DNA from: Rugalucina vietnamica
Lineage: Eukaryota; Mollusca; Bivalvia; Lucinida; Lucinidae
DNA: 64,000 nucleotides
NCBI GenBank assembly: GCA_964017185.1
Contig: OZ024874.1
Span: 22,220,777-22,284,776 of the forward strand
Direction of reading: 5' to 3'
The notes under the pieces are model-generated. The model did no database searches. It was not told where the DNA came from and worked only from the letters and a program-made list of their open reading frames with translations. Below, piece after piece: positions 45,279 through 58,077 of this stretch; the stretch's first letter is position 1, and each line of letters starts with the position of its first letter. The position numbers and the translations under genes are program-made.

Positions 45279-46972
45279 CAAAATTTAGGCGCGGATTTTA
45301 CGGGCCCTGTGGATACAACACGCTCGTACAGCTACGGCCATATACGGATAAGATACGAATTGTTACGGATAGAACGGACAGATACGGAAGGGCTTGTCCG
45401 CAGCGTCCGTCGCATCCATATATGCTAGTGTGACTGTACTTTGACGATAAACAGCGGTTGCTTACATCACTTTGCACCGTTTTATATGCAAGAGAGCACA
45501 ACAAATGCGTATCTGAAGGTGTTTGTCCGTATCTAAACGTAACAGATGGTATCGAATGGTATGTAGACACGTATCTTTCCGTATGTATCCGAATATATCC
45601 GTAACTATCCCGTATCTATTCGTATTTATAGGTAATTATAATACGTAAAATCATTAAGAACAGTTAGCCCCGCCCACAAATTTCTGCGGATTGCTACGTA
45701 TAGTATCCGCATAATAATTAAATTAATATGATAATAATAAATTGAATTAAATATAATTAAATAATAAATTAAACTCACTCACTCACTCACTCACTCAGTA
45801 GGGATGTCACGATATTCTAAAAGCGTATCGCGATATATTGCGATATATGGGAAGTGTATTGCAATAATACCACAATATATTGCCCCAACAGGAAAGGGCT
45901 TTTTGAGCAACATGAGAAGAAATTTGATTAAAATGTTAATACCTTTGGCTTACTTAGATGTTTGAACTAATTTGATTTAGCCAATAGACCGTTGGAATTC
46001 ACAAATAAAGCTTCATGTTTCTAGATAAAGTCTGTGCAATTGTTTCAAGCACTTCTAGCATTTAATTTGCGTTGTACATCATATCTTGGTAGAAATACAA
46101 GGAGACGTTGGGGAAGGGGTCACAGGGCTAACCTGCGATGGTACAGCATGTTGTGTGGTACTAATTGAGGTATAAAGTTGTTGTTCCACCCTACACTTAC
46201 TGTCTGTTCACAGAGCCTACAGTTCAGGACTTCAGAGTCACTTTTGCGAGCCACAAGTACACTGATTTTGAAAATAATGACAACAAGTTTCTTTATTGGA
46301 GTTTTAATAAGAGAACATTTTAAACTACCTCTTTTGTTTTTCTTACTATTTTTTATTTTGATCCCCAAATTTTACAGTTTTCATTTCTAATTTATCACAG
46401 GCAAATTGAATGCATATTTTTACAAAAGTCAATACTTGTTTAAGGAGAAAATTTCTTGTTTCTTGGCACACATTTTCATTTGTCAGTAATTTTACGATGT
46501 AGCAGCAACCAAATTTAATAAATAGTTGTTTTTCACATTTCAGAGGTAAGGAAGACAAAAACTGAGGACATGAGACCGCTTTTACAGCTTCAGCAAAGTA
46601 GCAAATATCATTAGTTTTCGCGCTAAAAACGGTATTTTCGGCGACCGTTTCGGCTGTTCTCTAGCAATGATTGACACAAAATATATCAGAGAAAAGGTCA
46701 GTGCAACCTATTCTCTCCTTCAGACAATTTTGATAAGATATTTTGGTCAAAAATGTTCGTTTTTGGTTACAAATACCAAGGACCGTGTATCCTTGCAAAT
46801 ACACAGTACTTTGACTAAAAACCGGTATTATACCTGTACGTAAATTCAAAAATCGCAATACGATACCGCGGGACGTCGGGACCACAATACACCGGTATAC
46901 CGGTTTATCGTGACAGCCATTCCGCAACTATCCGAAGCATACGTAAGTGCTAGTTTGATCTAGGCATTACCA
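44737..46972. mobile_element. Nested TIR elements: outer pair starting ATGCCTAG...CACTAGCACTTACGTA
   Basis: Left TATGCCTAGGTCACACTAGC and right GATCTAGGCATTACC (inverted, with GTGCTAGTTTGATC) pair over about 45 bp. A third inverted end (GCTAGTGTGAC, 45426-45436) closes a shorter element of about 700 bp. Subterminal CGTATCCGTAAC-like motifs are abundant. An inner element (about 45803-46922) has TGTCACGATA ends. Boundaries are approximate. Confidence 0.6.
45230..45278. repeat. T homopolymer, about 48 nt with one C
   Basis: Lies inside the shorter TIR element at 44737-45436. Confidence 0.95.
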
Positions 46973-48159
46973 CCAGAATTTACGTACGGGTAAACGCATA
47001 GGACATATGTCCGATTTTCAGTGGGGAGGTGGGGAAGGCGTAAAATGTGAAGGAAGCTTTAGGGCTCTAGAGAAAGCTATTACATATGCTAATAGAGCAT
47101 GTATTGACGCTTAACATAGATTGAACAAAAATATCTAGAGAGAAATGGTACAAAAGTAGCGTAGTTTGGCTATCTCTTCACTATAAACGTTTGTGTTGAC
47201 AAATGTCGAAGAAAACTTCGAATGTCAATATTAAAATAGACAGTTTCGTTATTCCAAGAAACTGTCAGCACACCCATACTCCAAAGTCGTAGCTTTGCTT
47301 ACGCGCCCGTGCATTACTAGATCATTTCCTTCTGCCCGTGATTGCATTCACAAATACATACATGTATGTCTATTGAATTATCCGAAGACAACAAAGCATA
47401 TGATTCCAGTCAGGAGTAAACATGTCTTAGCCAAATGCGAATACGCCGCTAAGCTTGGACAATAAATTAAATTGCAGCTGCCCGGTACCTTTGTTTCGTT
47501 TCACAGCTACTACAATGAGACTACTGGATTGGACCCGAATTACAGACATATGTGTCATAACAGACAGAAATGGATTTTCCTGTCTTAGAACAGGTGTCAC
47601 GTTGCTGTCAATGTGACGTTATACAATACAAGAACTTTCTTGAATAAAAAGTATTGAGCAAATTTCAGACGCAACCCTCGTATAATACAATTATGTACGC
47701 AATGCAAGAACACTTGTCCGTGGAGAGGTGTATCTAAAACCAGTATTTCGAGTTCAGTCAATGAAGCTTTAAAGGGTCGTTACCTTGCCTATTCAGAAAT
47801 GATGAGATAATAATAACAAGGCAGTTTACGTTGTAAATGCAAACTGCATTTATAAGCTAAAACAGGGTTCCATCCTTATTTTTTGTCGCGGCCAGTATTC
47901 ATACCCATATTTGCGGGAATCTGTCAAAATCATCCACATATGTTTGGACATGCGATGTTATGCAAAGATGTTTAAGGATCAAATGATGCGATTCTAAAAT
48001 GACGAAAATGGATGCAGTTTAATGATAAAAGAAAGTACACACTTTTGAATGATTAAATATCAAGAAAACATAAGAAATAAGAAAGTGATTAATTGTTGCT
48101 TCATGAGGACATTAATATGAAGTAAGACATACATGTAGGTAAGTTTAATGTTACATGTA
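46973..48159. other. No recognisable feature
   Basis: No ORF of note or repeat partner. Confidence 0.5.
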
Positions 48160-48340
48160 CATGTAACTACGTCCTTAACATCGTTATCAATTGGGTGAGA
48201 ACACTTTAATTTTAGGGGCTTCAGGTGTGATTGTAAAATTTTATTCTATTTTCCGATGAAATTCCTCTAAGCAAACAGAATAGCCCCAGATGGAACGCCG
48301 CGCTCTGCGACGTCACATCTGGTGCTATACTGTTAGTCTG
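48160..48340 (+). mobile_element. Family C repeat, copy C2
   Basis: The left flank, the TTTCCGATGAAATTCCTC segment and the core palindrome (48271-48338) are present. The palindrome has several mismatches. Confidence 0.7.
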
Positions 48341-48419
48341 TTAAAATGCGCTCGTTAGAAATCAGTGCATTTCCGTCCGGGATTTTCGTACATGTACACC
48401 GGAGCCCGTTCGAAATGTC

Positions 48420-48662
48420 AACAGTTCGTGAGACAGAGGATGTTCGTGAATGGTCGTCGTTCGTCTCTCACTAATAAGAAAGACAATCATTATTTCTTGA
48501 ATAGGTTCGTGTGTGTTTGTGAGTTCTTTGATGGCTGACTAGGCCAATTCTAGCTCTAAACTGTCGGTTGCAAGTAGAGCAAGTCAATATCATGGAATCA
48601 GCCGGTGGTACATTGGTACTGGCTTTGCGTTCTCTGCGTTTTCTTTCAGCTTCACAGATTCT

Positions 48663-48714
<52 letters not shown>

Positions 48715-48850
48715 TTCATAGAGAGCTGTTCCTTTGTTGATGAGACCTCGTCACTTTGATCGCTGCTGTGCAGTCTGTTCCCAAAACCCAATTGTTATGT
48801 CGAAATCCTTCAGAGAGGCTTTGAGGGTGTATTTGTAGCTTCTTTCTTCG
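48420..48850 (-). pseudogene. 3' fragment of the same LINE, with internal T-run expansion
   Basis: It is colinear with 55395-55780, including the C2H2 finger region. Where the other copy has CACTTTTTTC, this copy has a run of 47 T (48666-48712). Confidence 0.8.
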
Positions 48851-49295
48851 TGAAAGGTAACGTTTACCCAAAATACAAAACTATCGAAAGTTTTCCTTTT
48901 TTACAGCCGAAACCGTGAAAGGGCGTGTATAGGGCGTGTTTCTTTCTGAAACGATAAACCGGCAGGAACGGGTGCCAGAACCAGATATCCGCCGTCAAGT
49001 CAACGGTAATAAATATTGGAAGAAATCGAATTGTAACTCGTATCAAAGATTTTTAGTGATTGCGTAGTTTTAAACCTCTATGACACAGTCTCCTGAAAAG
49101 TCGGTGCACTTTTATCGTTCGCAAATAATTTTCCTAAAATTGGCAGACATAGAGTAGATTTTTCAAAAGTTTTTTTTTTCTTATTTCGTATCTGTCATTT
49201 TCGTTTCGAGGTACGTAAATACTCATGCCAAAGCGTGTTCGAAATATCGGCGCACCTATGGACGCAAACACGGCCTAACAGTGCAAACAAGAAAT

Positions 49296-49530
49296 GAGCC
49301 GCCTCATGGGAAAACCAACAATCTGCATAGGCGAAAACAAAGGCGCAGATCAGCTTCGCGGTAACCGCGAAGCTGATCAGCGCCATTGTTTTCGCTACTC
49401 GGATAGTACAATTCCTCTTCTACTTAAATCCGAAATTTCAAGCTTCTACCTCTTTTCTGTGCTTGTACAGGCCGGTTTGTGTCGGACCTGTTCGAAAACC
49501 ACATTGTTGGTTTTCCCACGAGGTGGCTCA
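49296..49530 (+). mobile_element. Family B foldback MITE, copy B9, complete
   Basis: The hairpin at 49331-49395 has the CTTCGCGGTAACCGCGAAG tip. Termini are GAGCCGCCTCATGGGAAAAC and its inverse. Confidence 0.85.
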
Positions 49531-50344
49531 AATACTGTCCAGAAACCGGTGCAAACAGAGCCGAAAAAGATCATGTGGGAAACGATCAGAATTAGCAAAC
49601 CACATATTCAAAAACAATATATGGTCAACCTAGCAATAGGCTATTTCTCCATAGGTGGCCACTTAATTACCTAACTATCAATAAAGATGATAAGAAACAA
49701 AGAAAACAACAACATAAAAACTTGAATACCGGGGGTCGAAACAGGTTTAGCGGGTACCCAACCTTTCCTTTGTATTGGATCAAAATAGTTATTGTTTGTT
49801 TTCTAGTATCGCAAATTTCTAACAAATAAATCACGAACTTGAAGCAAACTGATGATCCAAGGACAGAAATAGAACGTGTTGCTATGACAACTGGAAGACA
49901 AACAATCCCCGTTAACCCAGGTAAGACCAAACTGTTGGTCCGAGGTACTAGAAATGCTAATTGATGTGTTAATGTGAACACACAAACTGTTGAAATTCTC
50001 TGAGATATCGTGATGTTGTCGATCCCTACCATATAAAAACATGCCTATTATGCAATTATACAATGTCAGCAATTTTCCTTTTTCGGCATGCGGTTCTGGT
50101 GAGTTCCATCTAGAATTGTGTTCGCCATGCTCTTCTCGTACCGCCATTGATGTAATTGAATGGGGGGCGAGAAACTATTATTGCTTGAGCCTGAATAAAC
50201 GATTTGTAGTTGTTGTAGTAGCTATTTGGTCATGTGGGCCATATCCAAGTACTGGTTTAGGTGGACCCAGGGACGGTGTCAAACCAAAACCAAAAACTAA
50301 AGGAGCCTAATACTGTTTTTTGAATTACCCAAGAACGGTATTAT
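49531..50344. other. Weak dispersed repeat (family D), otherwise empty
   Basis: 49880-50060 shares CTCAAACTGTTGAAA-like blocks with 50870-51010 and 53960-54130. No gene seen. Confidence 0.4.
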
Positions 50345-50464
50345 AAAATGCAAACCTCAGTTTGAGCCTTCGGGTGCTCGCCGGAAAAAAACAACCTCCT
50401 AGTACTGGTTCTGTCCAGTAAAGGTAACCAAAAGCTAAACCTGCTAAGTACTAGTTTTGCCCAG
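50345..50464 (+). mobile_element. Type 3 SINE tail fragment
   Basis: TTGAGCCTTCGGGTGCTCGC, then AACAACCTCCTAGTACTGG, match the tail of the SINE at 35025-35234. A second AACCTGCTAAGTACTAG follows as a short tandem copy. Confidence 0.6.
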
Positions 50465-50580
50465 GCACAATCTAGGTTTTGGAACAAAAATAAATAAATG
50501 AACGCATACTCCTGGAAACCCTAGTTTATTTAAAGAGGTCTTTATGGAGGTATACTTTCAATGGACATGTTGCCCCTATG
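50465..50580 (+). mobile_element. Family A MITE, copy A10, right half only, decayed
   Basis: It shows only the part from CACAATCTA to GGACATGTTGCCCCTATG. It follows directly on a SINE tail fragment. Confidence 0.6.
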
Positions 50581-50647
50581 CTGCCAAACGTATTTTTTTC
50601 TGGGACCGCCTTGTCAACAAATGACGAATTTCATCTTTGCATGACGT

Positions 50648-50648
50648 A

Positions 50649-50709
<61 letters not shown>

Positions 50710-50723
50710 CATTTTCATCATCA

Positions 50724-50784
<61 letters not shown>
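50648..50784. repeat. (ATT)n microsatellite
   Basis: About 43 trinucleotide units with a TCATCATC interruption near 50710. Confidence 0.95.
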
Positions 50785-51142
50785 ATCCTTAAACCAGAGC
50801 ATGCTAGAAAGTTTGTATTGGTTTTCGTTGGCGCAAAAAGACCATGTCCATGTTTTTGTTCGGTTGGTTTCAAGCTGCTAACTGATGCGCTGATGTCAAG
50901 GCTCAAACTGTGAAAGATCTGAAGGACATCAACGGCATTACCGATCCCAGCAACTGGTATTCCTATACCAGTATTACCATTGAGAGGTTAAAGACGTTCT
51001 TCATATTTCCTATCCGCAAATGTAAGTCATTTATTTTGTTTTTATCATTAACTGCTCATTGTTTTGCATTTAAATGCTTTCTCAAATTCGTAACCATTCA
51101 TAATATTGATATCCTATTTCAGCTGTACTCGTGAACTCATTT

Positions 51143-51200
51143 AAGCATTTAAGCCTGGCGTCTTTTTTTGTGGGACATAGGCAAACAGAATAGCAGAATC
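51143..51200 (-). mobile_element. Family C repeat, copy C3, fragment
   Basis: Only the end (TTTAAGCCTGGCGTC) and the first palindrome arm (GGCAAACAGAATAGC) are present. Confidence 0.65.
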
Positions 51201-51597
51201 ATCTTCTGCAGTAGTTCACAAAATTTAGTTAGTTTAATCAATGTGAATCCCTAACTAATCAATGAATCATCATCGAAAAAACAAATAAATCATGATAATC
51301 ACCATTATGAATCAAAAACGAGGACTCACAGATTCAGTAAACTGCCCGACGATGGAGATCCCTGGACGTTATTTCTGTCTGGAATTTGCTGATATATACT
51401 GAGTAACTCAATACAAGTACTTTTATTTCGTTACGTTTGGACTTTACTGATACATGCTGAGTAACTCAATACATTTTGTTACGCCGGGACTTTACTGATA
51501 CATGCTGAGTAACTCAATACTTATTTTTGTTACGGCTTGACTTTACTGATATTAACTGATCATTTTTATTTCTATTACGCTTGATTTGAATTGCTGC

Positions 51598-51645
51598 TTA
51601 ACGTCATAGAAAACAGCTATGGTCATGTCGGAACGCTGCCTTCCT
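51598..51645 (-). mobile_element. Type 2 SINE tail fragment
   Basis: AACAGCTATGGTCATGTCGG is the reverse of the tail seen at 8330-8405. Confidence 0.45.
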
Positions 51646-51737
51646 TTTATGGGCCTTTTACACAAAATTAAGTTGCCATAACATCCAAAAAGTGCTTCAA
51701 ATGTAACCACCCAACTAAACCACTATGGCTTATATGT

Positions 51738-53087
51738 ACAGCTGCGTTGAATTATTAATATACCCCTGCAATATTCAGAAATAAATTGACAACTCTTCAC
51801 TGACAAGAAACGGACAACTGAATGAATTTGTTTATATAAAGTGTTTTGTAATTTATGAAAGGATGACCATGCTGAAATTTTGGTGTCTTTATGAGCACTA
51901 TTTACAAAGTTACACCCTGATTTTCATTCATTGTACATTTTAGAATCTCATGGTTAAAGCGGTTGTTACAATATAAAACTAAACATGTCAGTGTTATTTT
52001 GCAAGACAACTAATATTCTTCCAGGACGCTTTTACGATCAAAGCTTGCTAGTGGGTTCTATCATGAGGTAAGCATGTCTTAAAGCACTGTAGAGTGACCC
52101 ATGGCTTTGTATTCTATAAGAACGTGGTTGGCATTTCAGCCTACGGTTTCATGATTTGTTCCTCCGCACCGAATACCATATTGGGCTAAATGTATTGTTA
52201 GACAATGACTCACATCTCCTCTTCGTGATATTCCATAGCTCTTATAGTAATAAACATGCCAATAAAGGATGCGTATAAATGCAAGACAATGTTTTTGTAT
52301 ATATCCTAAATCCGCAAAACATATTATTGATATTAGAGGAATGTCTGTCTTCGAATGTCCTGGTGATTCCCTTGACTTAAAGCCTATAGAAGAGGACTGA
52401 AATATTACGAAGATGGGCTGTGAGAGATAGCCTAACAATAACCGCCACTCTGTGAAAGTCCCAGTCTCCTATGGTATTCTGTGCCAAGAAAACAAACCAT
52501 AAATTGTACGATGAAATGCCAACCCACGTTTAAGCAGAATACAAAGCCATGTGTGACTCCACAGTGCATTAGGACATGCTTACCTCATGAAGGTACCCAC
52601 TAGCAAAATTTGTTCGTAAAAACCTCCTGGTAGAATATTAGTTTTCTTGCAGTGACATGCATAGTTTTATATTATAACAACCGCTTTACCATGCAATTCC
52701 TAAATGTACAATGCATGAAAATCAGGGTGTAACTTTGTAAATAGCGCTCATAAAGACACCAAATTTTCAGCCATAGTAGAAGAATGGTGATCATTTTATA
52801 AATTACAAACAAAATTACAAACCATTATCTTTGAAACTTTAATATCAGCGATTTTTTGTTAAAAATTTGGCTCCATATGTTATGTAATCAATTTAGGAAT
52901 GCAACATCGCATGATCTTCAAGTTTTATATACAGAGTAAATATTTATACTTATACTTAACACATTATATAAACAAATTTCAGTTGTGCATTTCTTGCCAG
53001 TGACGATTGTTTAAAAACAAGAACAGTTGTCAATTTAATTTTTTGAATACTGCAGGGGTATATTAATAACTGAACGCAGCTGTATGG
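51738..53087. mobile_element. 1.35-kb foldback element
   Basis: Inverted arms 51738-52140 and about 52490-53087 share CAGCTGCGTT, ATTAATATACCCCTGCA, AATTGACAAC, GGTGTCTTTATGAGC, ACAACCGCTTTA and TTCTACCAGGA-like blocks. The right arm has extra sequence. Confidence 0.82.
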
Positions 53088-53540
53088 ATGGTTTGACTTG
53101 AAATCACTTTTCCTGGACAGGCACAGACCGTAGCTGTTAACCAGTAAACAGATGGTCAGTCAGTAGTGTACAATCTTTGCCTGGAGGCACAAGCAGCCCA
53201 TCTATTTCTTTAGGCCCCAACGAGCGTGGCCCATATTCCCATCAGACCACCCTTACTGAACTAAACTGATACTGAGCAACTCATGTTTTATTTCTTAAAC
53301 CCCAGGACTTTACTGTTACTGAGTACATCAAAAGTAAGAATAGAGGGACCAGGAATCGATGCAATTAAATTTAAAGTCCCCAACATAGACAGCGGGTGGG
53401 AAAGAAAATACATAAAACACAACAAAACATTTTTCCGACAACACACTTGTAGCTCTTTCCAAATAAGGTAGCCATCCGGCTAAGTTTCAACAGGAACGAA
53501 AGGAAACGAGCATGACAGAGAGGCAGGCACAATAAACAGT

Positions 53541-53646
53541 AGTATAATGAAGATAAACCACTTTTCCTGGGACACAGATTATCGTTAAAACTTGGGACAA
53601 GTATGATGAAGATAACCCACTTTACCTGGGACACAACTTATCGTCT
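53541..53646. repeat. Tandem duplication of about 60 bp
   Basis: AGTATRATGAAGATAA then CCTGGGACACA occur twice. Confidence 0.8.
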
Positions 53647-54171
53647 TTACTGGGTACAACGCCGAAAGTATTTTTCCTGTTTTCCTGGGGACATTGATAA
53701 AGAAAGAAAAAATAGTGTTCAACTGGCGAACACATGTAACAAAAACTTTTGATAAAATTAAATTAAAATCCCAACCAAATACAAAAAAGCAAAACTCTTC
53801 ATTTTGGGTTCCTTGAGGTTCTAGTTTGTATATTGCTAAAGACCTGTTCATCAGGTGCTTAACTTTGAACAAAGTTTCAGTCATAGATTTTTGGTACATT
53901 TGATGACTCTTAAGTCAATCTATCATCATGGTCAAAATAAGTCTTATGATGGATCGAAGATAAGGGCTTGACGTATACATGTTGCATGGCAACTAGAAAT
54001 CCCGGATAGATCGCAAACAAGTCAAAACTGTTAAAATGCTAAATAAAGCTAACTAAAGCGTTAATGTTTGCGCTCAAACTGTTGGAAATCTCAGGAGAGA
54101 CCACGTCATGGCCTATCCCAAACACTGGGACTAATGTTCAGATTTTCCTTGTATTCTTATGAACAAGCTTC

Positions 54172-54264
54172 ATAGCACTGGACGCTGTCACAAAGTTTCT
54201 GAATTCTTCTGTTTCTGAACCCTGGACGCTGACACAAAGTTTCTGAATTCTTCTGTTTCTGAAA
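54172..54264. repeat. Tandem duplication of about 47 bp
   Basis: CTGGACGCTG, CACAAAGTTTCTGAATTC and TTCTGTTTCTGAA occur twice with one or two differences. Confidence 0.85.
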
Positions 54265-54328
54265 GACAAGGTGAGTGAATTTTTCAAATTAGACCAAAAA
54301 TATGTAATGCTTGATTGCATTCCATTTT

Positions 54329-54599
54329 CATTACGAAAACTTGCCCATGCAATATACAGAGATTTTTAAAGTTGTGAAAAAAAAATATTTTTTTTTCTTA
54401 TTTTTGCTGAAAACATAGATTGTAGGTATACGTTAGAACCGCCTCAGAACCGCCTCAGCGAGGCGGTTCTAACGAGTACCCACAATCTATAGCTTGGGTC
54501 AGTAATAAGAAAAATCAGGTAAACCCCTGCGAACCCCAAATGTGTATATAAAAGTGAGGTTTAAGGGGGTATTCATTGCACGGACATGTTTTCCTGATG
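54329..54599 (+). mobile_element. Family A MITE, copy A11
   Basis: This copy is complete, with a partial duplication of the left hairpin arm (AGAACCGCCTC twice). Confidence 0.85.
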
Positions 54600-54929
54600 C
54601 TAGTTACCTAAGGCGAGTGAAGCCATGTCCATTGTTCTATTCTTGGTAAGAATACATGTACATATATTATTCAAACTCTGATGTTCGACTTGCATGAAAC
54701 TTTATGAAGCGTCCTATTTGTCGCTTTTACTTTTTCTTTCCAGTTTTTGTATTCTGTAATTGTGCAGTCTATGTTAAATCATACAAGCTTGAGTCATACC
54801 TGCTAGATCGGAAAAGTTTTCTGTTAAGTTATTGTTATTAAAGTGTTAACCATTATTTGTAACAAAGTGACAAAATTTCACCACCAACGACCGCATCTTG
54901 TCGTTATAAGAAGAGTGTGCACCTACTTA

Positions 54930-55260
54930 TTGGAAAAATAAAAGGTGTCCGTTTAAAGTGAGAAAATGAAAATTCAACTACTTGTACTGTACCAGTTAAA
55001 TAGCACCTTTCATGTAGCTTATAATATACGATAGTCTTCAACCAAATAATGAGGTTAATCATTTAGCCAAGTGTTAGCCACAAAGCATGACACGGTGTCC
55101 AGATCCACTTGAGAAATCACTTATCGACCGTTCAAACTCTACATGATAAGTACAACAGTCATCAACTTACAAAAGTTAATCATCAGGGGTGCTAACGATT
55201 GGGTGGAAGAGAAAACCTCAAAGAAATACGCCCGATAATCAAACCTAAAGAAAATAAAAT
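54930..55260. repeat. Left arm of a 4.4-kb inverted pair
   Basis: It is similar in inverted orientation to 59035-59350 (GTTTGAACGGTCGATAA, GTTAACACTTGGCTAAATG, TGTACTTATCA). The arms have diverged. Confidence 0.7.
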
Positions 55261-55394
55261 AGCTTATGACTGGCCAACAACGACCACCCAAGATAGTTGT
55301 AAGTTACTGTCTCCAGGAAAATGTATTATAAAACATTTATGTTTAACTATTTAATCCAGAATATATTCAAGCTCTAGGTAACTTCTTGAACGGA

Positions 55395-56230
55395 TAGTTC
55401 GCACGGACAGTTATGTGGTCGTTCGTCTCTGACTAATGAGAAAGACGATCTTTATTTCTTGAATAGGTTCATGTGTGTTGGTGAGTTCTTTGATGGCTGA
55501 CTATGCCAATTCTAGCTCTAAACTGTCGGTTGCAAGTCGTGCAAGTCAATGTCATTGAATCAGCTGGTGGCCCATTGGTATTGGCTTTGCGTTCTCTGCA
55601 CTTTCTTTCAGCTTCACAGATTCACTTTTTTCATAGAGAGCTGCTCCTTTGTTTATGAGACCTCGCCACTTTGATCGCTCCTGTGCAGTCTTTTCCCAAG
55701 ACCCAATTGGTATGTCGAAATCCTTCAGAGAGGCATTGAGGGTGTCTTTGTAGCGTTGTCTTCTGGTCACCTTGAGAGCGCTTTCGCTCTTGTAGTTCTC
55801 CATAGAAGACTTTCTTTGGAAGTCGCTCATCGGGCATTCTTATAACATGGCCAGTCCACCTTAGCTGTGCTAGCGTTAAGACAGCATGCATGCTTTGCAT
55901 CCCTGCTTTCTTCAGAACCTCTGTGTCTGGGATCTTGTCTTGCCACTTGATTTTTAACAGCTTTCTCAAACAGCTGAAGTGGAAATGGTTAATTGTCTCC
56001 TTGCATGACGCTGGTATACTGTCCAAGTCTCACATGCATACAAGAGGGTTGGCAGCACCACAGCCTTGTAGACTTTCAGCTTGGTGTCAAGCTTGATTCC
56101 ATTTCGCTCCCAGACATTTGCACGGAGTCTTCCGAATGCCACACTGGCACGGAGAGTTATAAACTTCTTCGCACATACTGAAAACTTTCCAATCTCACCT
56201 TCAGACTTCAGTGTCTGAACTGCGCAATAA
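55395..56230 (-). pseudogene. 3' end of a second LINE with C2H2 finger at the C-terminus
   Basis: The minus strand encodes, with frameshifts, the end of an endonuclease-reverse transcriptase [42 protein letters not shown], then a Lys/Arg-rich tail, then a C2H2 finger (TCTTCNRQF, RARIG, SHQRTH) ending at TGA 55469-55471. Only the C-terminal quarter is present, as expected from 5' truncation. Confidence 0.82.
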
Positions 56231-57092
56231 GTCGTCGGTTATTCGGTTCACATATCACGAATCCTTGACATTTTCAAAACATGTACACTACTACTTATAA
56301 TACAGTGATGCAATTAAGATGCGGGCTTGGGCGGTTACCAGGGTTACAATGAGCCTAAAACCTTGCAAAATATTCGTTCAGCATGCGCTCTTTGCAAGGT
56401 ATGTCATTTAATAAGTCATCAGTTGAAACTTATTTACTTTGAAGCATATGAAAATCTCATTGCATTGCTTTTCCTTGATACTTCTTTAAACTAACCTTTC
56501 ATGTACTGATCCAAAGTCAAAGAAATTAGTAAGACAACGTGTTTCTTTCATTCATTTATCTGGGGTAATTTATCCTGCACATCGTCTTTGATGTTTTGTG
56601 AAGGATTAATAAAGTCACATTGTAGTATATTTCATTGATACAAAGGCGAAAATAACTTCACACCAATGACATCTGTCAATCTCGGCATTCCATGGTAACC
56701 CCGCACGTGCGGAATGTCACCCGGCGCGTGCTATACCCATCACATTATCAGTGTTGTTATGAAGAAGTACGCTTTTGACATTATCAAATTACGCCTAACA
56801 GATGTTAATAATGGCAAATATACTATCATCTTCAAACGTAAGAATCGTGGTGTCACTTGGAATTTCACTTCAAATATCCCTTAAAGTAATGATTCAATAT
56901 CAATAACACGTTTTGAAGAAAGAATTTAATATTTTTATTTCAGTTCTATTCATTGTCTCTCCTTTACATGGACCAGTGCATTATGAATATTATTTTCTCT
57001 TGCTTCTCTCAGGTTTCTCTTGCCCCTCAGTAATTTATATTACTGAACGTTCCAAGGCGATACTTGTCGTGGTTCTATTTATTTTATGTTTT
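56231..57092. other. No recognisable feature
   Basis: Probably remnant DNA between the arms of the 4.4-kb inverted pair. No motif found. Confidence 0.45.
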
Positions 57093-57420
57093 GGAGTCGC
57101 ATTTTTGTGCTGTTTGAACCTTATGTGCATTTTCATAGTTTTAGTTAAGTTCGGGTGACTGAGTGGCCGCCTATTGGGAAATAGCTGTTCACTCGGCTTA
57201 CAATATATTTTCTAAGTATAAGTAGAACAGAACAAACACTTTATTTACACTGAGGTCTTACAAAGACATAAGAGGAACATACATGTACACTACAAAACAA
57301 AGCAAACAGATATGACGGCAGGATTTTGTACCTAATTGTCAATTTAGTTTTTTTCCCACCTCGGTTTTTGGAGTGGAAATTTCTTTCTTATCGCTTCTTT
57401 TCCTGATCATTGCATACGTG
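57093..57420. repeat. Family E repeat, longest copy
   Basis: It carries both the GTGCTGTTTGAACCTTAT, GAGTGGCCGCC part and the TTCCCACCTCGGTTTTTGGA part found separately elsewhere. Confidence 0.6.
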
Positions 57421-57816
57421 TACCGTTTTGTTTTTGTTTTATTTCATGAACTATAGTTCCTCCATTACCCTTTAGAAAAATACGCAACATCCACTGAGTC
57501 TGCTCAAGAAAGATATTCAACACATGACACTCCATTGGGCGTCATAAAATTAGACCCTTTCTGTCACGATCAGAAAACACAGACTTACAGCATTTATTAA
57601 AGGAGTCTATCTCTATAATTTTATAAAATTTATCAAAGAAGCATTTTAAGGTTCCTTCAATTGATACAATGCATTGATCTATGTTTTATTCTAGATTTGT
57701 TTTATTATAAGGAGAAGAAATCTATGGTCTATAATGACAGTGCATATTCTAGATTTGTTTTAAGCCCCATCCAGTCGCCTTGTATGAGACATTTAAGCCC
57801 CCTCCTAACTGCATAC

Positions 57817-58077
57817 CATTACGAAAATTTGCCCATGCAATATACAGTGATTTTTAAAGTTGTAAAAAATGAAAATGATATTTTTCTTATTTTTGCTCAA
57901 AACATAGATTGTGGGTACACGTTAGAACCGCCTCGCCGAGGCGGTTCTAACGAGTACCCACAGTCTATGTTTTAGAGCAAAAATAAGAAAAATAGGTATA
58001 CCCCTGCAAACCCCAGTTTTGCTATATAAAAGTGGGGTTCAAGGGGGTATACATTACACGGACATGTTCTCCTGATG
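57817..58077 (+). mobile_element. Family A MITE, copy A12, complete
   Basis: Termini and both hairpins are close to consensus. The hairpin tip reads CTCGCCGAG. Confidence 0.87.

Larger units (their letters stand above)
53088..54328. other. No gene seen
   Basis: Holds two tandem duplications listed above and a family D copy. Confidence 0.5.

Noticed and set aside
50910..51134. Possible exon with a GTAAGT donor
   Set aside because: The segment overlaps a decayed dispersed repeat also at 49880-50060 and 53960-54130, and no protein family is recognised.
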